Assembly: GCF_040719375.1 (NCBI RefSeq)
Contig: NZ_JBFDTP010000002.1
Span: 1,178,001-1,242,000 of the forward strand
Length of the DNA: 64,000 nt
Source: Clostridium sp. AN503
Lineage (GTDB): Bacteria > Bacillota > Clostridia > Lachnospirales > Lachnospiraceae
Direction: 5' to 3'
The notes beneath the pieces were generated by a model. That model did no database searches. It had not been told where the DNA came from and saw only the letters and a program-made list of their open reading frames with translations. The stretch's first letter is position 1. Each line of letters begins with the position of its first letter. Below are positions 58,765 to 64,000 of the stretch, piece by piece. The position numbers and the translations under genes were made by a program.

Positions 58765-60021
58765 ATGGAGCCGATAACAGGAATGGAGCAGAATGGAACA
58801 GATATGCTTCGCCAGATGCGATGGCAGGGATATGCCAGAAAAAATGGCGGCAAGGGGATCCGCAACCGGGTCCTGGTCATCTACACCGTAAAGTGCAGTG
58901 AGCATGTGGCGCGCAGGATCGCAGAGCTGGCGGATCACCCGGATGTGGAGGTGTTGGGCTTCGATGGATGTACGGACAACCAGTATGCGGTAAACTTACT
59001 GATCAGCCTGATCCGCCATCCCAATGTGGGGGGCGTGCTGGCTGTGGGGCTTGGCTGTGAGTATGTCCAGCCGGAATGGCTCGCCAGGATCGCCGGAGAG
59101 GAAGGAAAGGAAGCGGACTGGATGTTCATCCAGGAGGCGGGCGGAACCAGGGCCGCGGTGGAAAAGGGGCTTTTAAGCGTGAAAGGGATGCTGGAGGCGC
59201 TGTCCCATACGCCGCGGGCCGACATGGGGTTTGAGGACCTGATCATCGGCGCAGAGTGCGGCGGGAGTGATTATACCAGCGGTCTTGCCGGGAATGTGGT
59301 GGTGGGACGTTTCTATGACAAGCTTGTGGATCTGGGGGGTACCGCCATCTTTGAGGAGATCGTGGAGGCGGTGGGGCTTAAATGTCTGCTGACCAGCCGG
59401 GCGGCGGATGAGAAAGCGGAGGCGGAGATCGCCTACACCTACGACAAGGCCCTTGATTACTGCAGGTCGGTCCGTCAGTATTCTGTCAGCCCGGGCAATT
59501 TTGCAGGAGGCCTTTCCACCATTGAGGAAAAGAGCATGGGCGCTGTCGTCAAGAGCGGGAGCCGCCCGATCCAGGGCGTCTTAAAGGTTTCGGTACCGGC
59601 GGTGAAGCCGGGGCTGTGGCTTTTAGACTCCACGCCGGACCCGTACTGGATGCAGTTTGGTATCACCAATCCCAACGACAATGAGGGCCTGATGGACCTG
59701 ATCAGCTGCAACGCCCACATTGTGTTTCTGGTGACAGGGCGCGGCAATGTGGTAGGCAGTGCGGTCAGCCCGTGTATCAAGATCACCGGGAACCACCAGA
59801 CCTTTGTGCGGATGGAGGAGGACATGGATTTTGATGCCAGCCCGGTGCTGGAAGGGGCATGCAGCCAGGATGAACTGGCGGTCCGTCTGGCCCGGATGGT
59901 GGCTGGAGTTGCCGGGGGAACGCCCAGCAAGAGCGAGGCTCTGGGACACAGGGAGTATTTTGTCCCGTATAAATATCAGGAAAAGCAGGTGGGCGCAAAG
60001 CGTGCCTGTGAGGATATATAA
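58765..60021 (+). CDS. UxaA large subunit (altronate dehydratase-like)
   Basis: A 418-residue protein matching the C-terminal domain of UxaA/GarD. It has GIRNRVLVIYTVKCSEHVAR, VGLGCEYVQPE, GAECGGSDYTSGLAGN, TRAADEK-type segments (LLTSRAADEK) and VTGRGNVVGSAVSPCIKITG. With the SAF subunit it dehydrates a hexonate such as altronate to a 2-keto-3-deoxy acid, using a metal held by cysteines. ATG 58765 has better spacing from AGGAGGG than 58756. Confidence 0.88.
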   Translation: MEPITGMEQNGTDMLRQMRWQGYARKNGGKGIRNRVLVIYTVKCSEHVARRIAELADHPDVEVLGFDGCTDNQYAVNLLISLIRHPNVGGVLAVGLGCEYVQPEWLARIAGEEGKEADWMFIQEAGGTRAAVEKGLLSVKGMLEALSHTPRADMGFEDLIIGAECGGSDYTSGLAGNVVVGRFYDKLVDLGGTAIFEEIVEAVGLKCLLTSRAADEKAEAEIAYTYDKALDYCRSVRQYSVSPGNFAGGLSTIEEKSMGAVVKSGSRPIQGVLKVSVPAVKPGLWLLDSTPDPYWMQFGITNPNDNEGLMDLISCNAHIVFLVTGRGNVVGSAVSPCIKITGNHQTFVRMEEDMDFDASPVLEGACSQDELAVRLARMVAGVAGGTPSKSEALGHREYFVPYKYQEKQVGAKRACEDI

Positions 60022-60082
60022 GACAGCATTTTTAGATGACATGGCGGCAGAGAGCGCTGTGTATTTGAGGAGGATGAGAAAT

Positions 60083-60883
60083 ATGGCAGCATTTACTGAG
60101 CAGCAGATGAAGGAATTTTCCATGGAGAAATATTATTCCCTGGACGGGCAGACTGCGGTGGTGACAGGCGGTTCCACCGGTTTGGGGCTGGCAATCACAC
60201 GCTGCCTGGTCAGCGCAGGGGCGAAGGTGGCAGTGCTAAGCATGGAGGCGCCGGAGCAGGCGGCGGAGGCCTTAAAGGAGTTTGGGGACCAGGCGGTATA
60301 TTATCAGTTCAACATCACTGACACGGACAACACCCAGGCTATGGCAGACAGGATCGTGGCGGAGCAGGGACCGGTCAGCATTCTGATCAACAATGCGGGA
60401 AACCACTGCAAAAAATTCATCTGGGAGATGAGCGTGGAAGAGTACGTGAGCGTGCTGAATGTCCATCTGGTGGGAGCCTTTGCCCTGACCAAGGCCCTGG
60501 TGCCGCAGATGAAGGAGCTGGGACATGGGAGGATCATCTTCCAGGCCAGCATGACAAGCTACATCGGCCAGCCGCAGGTGGCGGGATATTCCACTGCAAA
60601 GGCGGGCTATCTGGGCCTGATCCATACCCTGACGGCGGAGCTTGCGGAGTACGGGATCACAGTCAATGCCATTGCACCGGGCTGGATCGATACTCCGATG
60701 TTCCACAAGGCAACGGACAATGACGCCCCTCGACTGGCAAAGATCATGGGGCGCATTCCGGCAAAGACCGTGGGCGACCCGATGGATGTGGGGATGTGTG
60801 CGGCCTTTTTGTGCAGCGATGCGGCACGCTATATCAGCGGGACCTGCGTGCCGGTGGACGGCGGAGCACTGATCGGATTCTAA
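60083..60883 (+). CDS. SDR-family sugar-acid dehydrogenase
   Basis: A 266-residue short-chain dehydrogenase: VVTGGSTGLGLAITRCL, NNAGNH, Ser in QASMTSYIGQ, YSTAK and APGWIDTPM. It is close in pattern to gluconate 5-dehydrogenases and the KduD group. Between altronate dehydratase-type genes and uxaC it probably takes the place of a uronate reductase (tagaturonate or fructuronate to hexonate). ATG 60083 follows GAGGAGGATGAG. Confidence 0.88.
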   Translation: MAAFTEQQMKEFSMEKYYSLDGQTAVVTGGSTGLGLAITRCLVSAGAKVAVLSMEAPEQAAEALKEFGDQAVYYQFNITDTDNTQAMADRIVAEQGPVSILINNAGNHCKKFIWEMSVEEYVSVLNVHLVGAFALTKALVPQMKELGHGRIIFQASMTSYIGQPQVAGYSTAKAGYLGLIHTLTAELAEYGITVNAIAPGWIDTPMFHKATDNDAPRLAKIMGRIPAKTVGDPMDVGMCAAFLCSDAARYISGTCVPVDGGALIGF

Positions 60884-60916
60884 TGCATTTCGGGAAAACA
60901 GTAGGAGGTTATATAC

Positions 60917-62323
60917 ATGAATACACGTTTCAGCGAGGAGCTTTGCCTGACCAACCAGACCGGGCGGGAGCTGTACCATAATTATGCAGAGCACATGCCG
61001 ATCATCGATTACCACTGTCACCTGCAGCCAAAAGAAATCTTTGAGAACAGGCAGTTTGAGGATATCGGGGAAATGTGGCTGTCCGGGGACCATTACAAAT
61101 GGAGGGCTATGCGCACCTTCGGGATCGAGGAAAAATACATCACAGGGAAGGAGACTTCCTATTATGAGAAATACATGGTTTTTGCGGGCATCCTGCCCCA
61201 GTTGGTGGGCAATCCCATCTACATCTGGTGTGCACTGGAGCTAAAGCGTTTTTTCGGGATCGACGAGCCGCTCTGCGCGGACAACGCAGACGAGATCTAT
61301 CACCGGACAAAGGAGATGATCGCAGAGAAGAACATCACGCCGCGCTGGTGTATGGAGGTCTCCAATGTGGAGCTGGTGAGCACTACAGAGGACCCGGTGG
61401 ATGATCTCCGTTACCACATTGCCATGGCGAAGGATGAGACCATGAAGACCAGGGTCATCACCGCATTCCGTCCGGATAAGGCGATGTTTGCGGCAAAGCC
61501 TGGATTTGGGGACTACATGGATGCCTTGAGCCAGGCGGCAGATATGCCGGTAAGTAGTTTTAAGGAGATGCTCACGGCCCTGGAGAACCGTCTTAAATTC
61601 TTTCAGGAGACCACAGGAACCACGGTTTCTGACGACGGGATCCCGGATTTTACTTGGGCAGATGCGTCGGAGGAGGAAGTGGAGGCGATCTTTGCAAAAG
61701 CGAAACGCGGAGAAATGCTGACTAAGCTGGAGGACGACAAGTACCGTACCGCTTTCCTGCATGAGATGGGCAAAATGTACTGCCGCAATGGTTATGTGAT
61801 GCAGCTTCATATCGGCACTTATTTAGATGCCAATACAAAGTATGTAAACCAGGTAGGCCAGAGCACCGGCTTCGACTGTGCGGATGATACCACCAGAGTC
61901 CAGAGCGTGGGCGAGCTTTTGAACCGCCTGACCCAGGAAGATATGCTCCCAAAGACAATTTTATATTGTCTGGACGGTACAAATATGGAAAATTATGCTA
62001 TACTGGCAGCAGGATTCTGCGAAAAAGGGACAAAGGCCAAGGTTCAGCTGGGAGCCCCATGGTGGTTCCACGACCAGATCTACGGCATAGACCGTCAGTT
62101 CCGGGCTGCGTCCAACCTTTATCCCATAAGCCTGTCAGTGGGGATGCTGACGGACAGCCGGAGCTTTCTTTCCTATCCGCGGCATGAGCTTTACCGCCGG
62201 GTTCTCTGCAATTTCCTTGGGGAACTGGTGGAGCGCGGGGAGTATTTTTCCGGAGAGGCAGAGCTTAAAAAAACAGTCCAGAATATCTGCTACAATAACG
62301 TAAAAGAGTATTTTGGATTTTAA
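60917..62323 (+). CDS. uxaC: Uronate isomerase
   Basis: A 468-residue enzyme that converts glucuronate to fructuronate and galacturonate to tagaturonate. Family marks: IIDYHCHLQPKEI (metal-binding HxH), SGDHYKWRAMRTFG, FRPDKAMFA, MQLHIGTYLDANT, and VGMLTDSRSFLSYPRHELYR near the end. It is the best-defined gene of the locus and fixes it as hexuronate catabolism. AGGAGG precedes the ATG. Confidence 0.96.
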   Translation: MNTRFSEELCLTNQTGRELYHNYAEHMPIIDYHCHLQPKEIFENRQFEDIGEMWLSGDHYKWRAMRTFGIEEKYITGKETSYYEKYMVFAGILPQLVGNPIYIWCALELKRFFGIDEPLCADNADEIYHRTKEMIAEKNITPRWCMEVSNVELVSTTEDPVDDLRYHIAMAKDETMKTRVITAFRPDKAMFAAKPGFGDYMDALSQAADMPVSSFKEMLTALENRLKFFQETTGTTVSDDGIPDFTWADASEEEVEAIFAKAKRGEMLTKLEDDKYRTAFLHEMGKMYCRNGYVMQLHIGTYLDANTKYVNQVGQSTGFDCADDTTRVQSVGELLNRLTQEDMLPKTILYCLDGTNMENYAILAAGFCEKGTKAKVQLGAPWWFHDQIYGIDRQFRAASNLYPISLSVGMLTDSRSFLSYPRHELYRRVLCNFLGELVERGEYFSGEAELKKTVQNICYNNVKEYFGF

Positions 62324-62337
62324 AATGGAGGTTTGTT

Positions 62338-63429
62338 ATGGCAAAAAGGGCGACGATCAAGGACATTGCATTGAAAGCAGGCGTTTCACTGGGAACGGTG
62401 CATCTGGCACTCAGTGACAAGACGGGGGTCAGTGAAAAGACCCGGGAAAAAATACGTGCGCTGGCAAAGGAACTGGATTATCACCCCAATGCTGTGGCGG
62501 CATCATTAAAAAGGAAAACGCTGCGTCTGGCGGTCTGCTTCCCGGAAATGGAAGGGGACAACCGGTTTTATTATCCGCAGCTGTGGAACGGGATCAATGC
62601 ATGTCAGGAGACTCTGCATGACTTTAATATTTCCATGCAGAAGTTCGAGTATCCGGAGGACTGGAGAGAAAACCGCAGGGAGGGCAGAAAGATCCCTTCC
62701 CTGGAGGAAGTGACAGGACTTTTGGATGCCGGCGAGCTGGACGGGCTGGTGGTGCACGGCAACCGGTGCCCGTTTACGCCTGAGCAGCTGAAAGGCTATG
62801 TGGAACGGGGGCTTGCCCTTGCGCTGGTGGATACGGATATTCCGGACAGCGGAAGGCTGTGCTGTGTGGCGGCGGATTACGACAGTATCGGGCGGACCAT
62901 GGCAGAGCTGGTGCTTGGAAGGATCCCATCCTGCGGCAGCATCCTTATGTGTGCAGGGAAAGCGGAATATCCTTCCCATAGCCTGATCGTGGAGGGATTT
63001 GAAGCTTATATGCAGGAGAATGGACATGAAAACCTGATCTACATGGAGCATTCCAACCAGGTCAGCGACGAGGCCTACCAGAGTATCCTGGAATATGTGA
63101 AACGCCCGGATGTTGCGGCGGCCTGCAGCGTTTCTTCGAGATCCACCCTGATGCTGGGGAAGGCCCTGGAGGAAACAGGGCGCGCCGGGAAGGTGATGGC
63201 GGTGGGGAGCGATTTGTTTGACGAGAGCAAGGATTTTCTGCGGCGGGGGACTTTTCAGAACCTGGTACAGAAGAATCCCTTTGCCCAGGCTTATATGGCG
63301 ACCCGTTTTCTGACGGATTATCTTTTACGGGATGTGCAGCCGGAGGAATTGTTTGTGGTAGGGAGCCAGATCGTGTTCCGGAGTAATCTGAGCCTGTTTG
63401 AGAAGAATTCCGTACGGTTTTTGGAATAG
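62338..63429 (+). CDS. LacI-family repressor of the hexuronate locus
   Basis: A 363-residue regulator with the LacI helix-turn-helix and hinge (TIKDIALKAGVSLGTVHLAL, YHPNAVAASLKRK) and a periplasmic-binding-like sugar domain. AAAATGGAGG precedes the ATG, 14 bp after uxaC. AAACGTTT sites at 51220, 51390, 54369 and 54541 have the form bound by this family, so it likely controls both TRAP operons and the divergent dehydratase operon. Confidence 0.92.
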   Translation: MAKRATIKDIALKAGVSLGTVHLALSDKTGVSEKTREKIRALAKELDYHPNAVAASLKRKTLRLAVCFPEMEGDNRFYYPQLWNGINACQETLHDFNISMQKFEYPEDWRENRREGRKIPSLEEVTGLLDAGELDGLVVHGNRCPFTPEQLKGYVERGLALALVDTDIPDSGRLCCVAADYDSIGRTMAELVLGRIPSCGSILMCAGKAEYPSHSLIVEGFEAYMQENGHENLIYMEHSNQVSDEAYQSILEYVKRPDVAAACSVSSRSTLMLGKALEETGRAGKVMAVGSDLFDESKDFLRRGTFQNLVQKNPFAQAYMATRFLTDYLLRDVQPEELFVVGSQIVFRSNLSLFEKNSVRFLE

Positions 63430-63443
63430 AAGGAGGAAAAATT

Positions 63444-64000
63444 ATGGGACAGAAGCGGCAAAACGGGCGTATGCTGGTCGGTGACTGTCTGGGGCGCCAG
63501 GAGTTTAATACGCAGCTTCTTTATTTTACCTGCTCCTCACTGGGGGCCAGTGACGAGCGGATTTTTATGATAAGTGATCAGGGCGGCAGCCCCAATGTGG
63601 TGGTGCGTGATATGTTCACCGGAACAGAGAAGACGCTGACGAAAAATACAAAGGGAATCTTAAAAAGCTATGTGTATTTTGACGGGACCTTTAACGAAGG
63701 GCTGGGAAAAGCCAGTGTCTGCCTGGATTGCGAGCGGGAGGCCATCTATTATATTCAGGATGACGAAATCTGCAAAGTGGACCTGGATGGAACCATCACA
63801 ATACTTGGCAGGGTGCCGGACGGCAGGATGACAGCGTTTACCCATGTGAGCGCCGATGGAAAACAGCTTTGCGTGCCGATGACGGACGGGAGATGCCTGG
63901 ATTTTGATCCGGAGACAGAGGGGTGCGGTCTGGATAAGCGCCCTGTATACGATATCGACGGGCGGGTGCAGGAAGAGGATTTGAGCAGCTATCTGTGCGT
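63444..64000 (+). CDS. Possible oligogalacturonate lyase, 5' part
   Basis: The gene runs off the right edge; 185 codons are visible. Repeats of the beta-propeller kind appear (DERIFMISDQGGSPNVVVRD, EAIYYIQDDEICKVDLDG, THVSADGKQLCVPMTDGR), as in PL22 oligogalacturonate lyases, which cleave pectin dimers inside the cell to feed the uronate path. The start QKRQNGRMLVGDCLGRQEFN has no signal peptide. Another propeller enzyme is possible. GGAGGAAAAA precedes ATG 63444. Confidence 0.6.
   Translation, partial: MGQKRQNGRMLVGDCLGRQEFNTQLLYFTCSSLGASDERIFMISDQGGSPNVVVRDMFTGTEKTLTKNTKGILKSYVYFDGTFNEGLGKASVCLDCEREAIYYIQDDEICKVDLDGTITILGRVPDGRMTAFTHVSADGKQLCVPMTDGRCLDFDPETEGCGLDKRPVYDIDGRVQEEDLSSYLC

Overview
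The window looks like the chromosome of a gut Lachnospiraceae (Clostridium cluster XIVa-type) bacterium. The host genes are moderately GC-rich with Firmicute ribosome binding sites. They include a Spo0A C-terminal-domain protein, a CD3324-family protein, a DbpA-type helicase, TRAP transporters and hexuronate genes. I cannot name a species from the sequence alone.

Layout. (1) 0.2-6.7 kb holds a full GMP synthetase (guaA), a decayed ribbon-helix-helix gene with its operator repeats, a SnoaL-like protein, and a lone sugar-binding lipoprotein next to a Cache-domain hybrid histidine kinase. (2) About 6.74-21.19 kb is an integrated filamentous phage (inovirus) of a Gram-positive host, bounded by a 15-bp direct repeat. 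It carries a small OB-fold-like protein, a run of tiny membrane proteins, a major coat protein whose predicted mature end starts AEGD as in M13, a strong terminator after the coat gene, a Zot/pI ATPase, a pIII-like adsorption protein, a HUH rolling-circle Rep and an IS30-family transposase as the likely integrase. Nine copies of a 16-bp palindrome, GTCCAAACGTTTGGAC, sit at its module boundaries. Two head-to-head inverted gene duplications, a five-hairpin array and a 128-bp palindrome lie between rep and the transposase. This is the most unusual part of the window. (3) 21.3-23.7 kb holds a second GMP synthetase that has lost its glutaminase active site, joined to a membrane metallophosphoesterase. 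(4) 24-31 kb holds a Spo0A-C protein with 0A boxes in front of it, a pilin-like protein, a MITE-like element, a CatB-type acetyltransferase, a choloylglycine-hydrolase-family enzyme, an esterase, a ferredoxin with a frameshifted membrane partner, and a DEAD-box helicase. (5) 32-44 kb is metabolic: an oxidative pentose-phosphate operon (lactonase, gnd, zwf), a Na/Pi transporter, guaB, a formamidopyrimidine-glycosylase-like protein lacking the catalytic proline, and a LysR/MatC-like/PrpF-like set. (6) 44-49 kb holds a flavodoxin-type reductase with an HxlR regulator, then an AT-rich patch of small orphan, possibly immunity-type, genes and fragments, and a second MITE-like element. (7) 49-64 kb is a sugar-acid locus: an enolase-superfamily dehydratase and an SDR on the minus strand, two tandem TRAP transporters of nearly the same protein sequence, an RraA-like protein, a split UxaA (altronate dehydratase-type) pair, another SDR, uxaC, a LacI regulator, and the start of a possible oligogalacturonate lyase. 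LacI-type AAACGTTT sites flank the transporter operons.

How it fits together. The right-hand locus most likely imports and degrades hexuronates or related sugar acids under the LacI repressor. guaA, guaB and the pentose-phosphate genes serve nucleotide and NADPH supply. The phage replicates by rolling circle, appears to insert by a DDE transposase, and may be extruded through the single membrane without a secretin.
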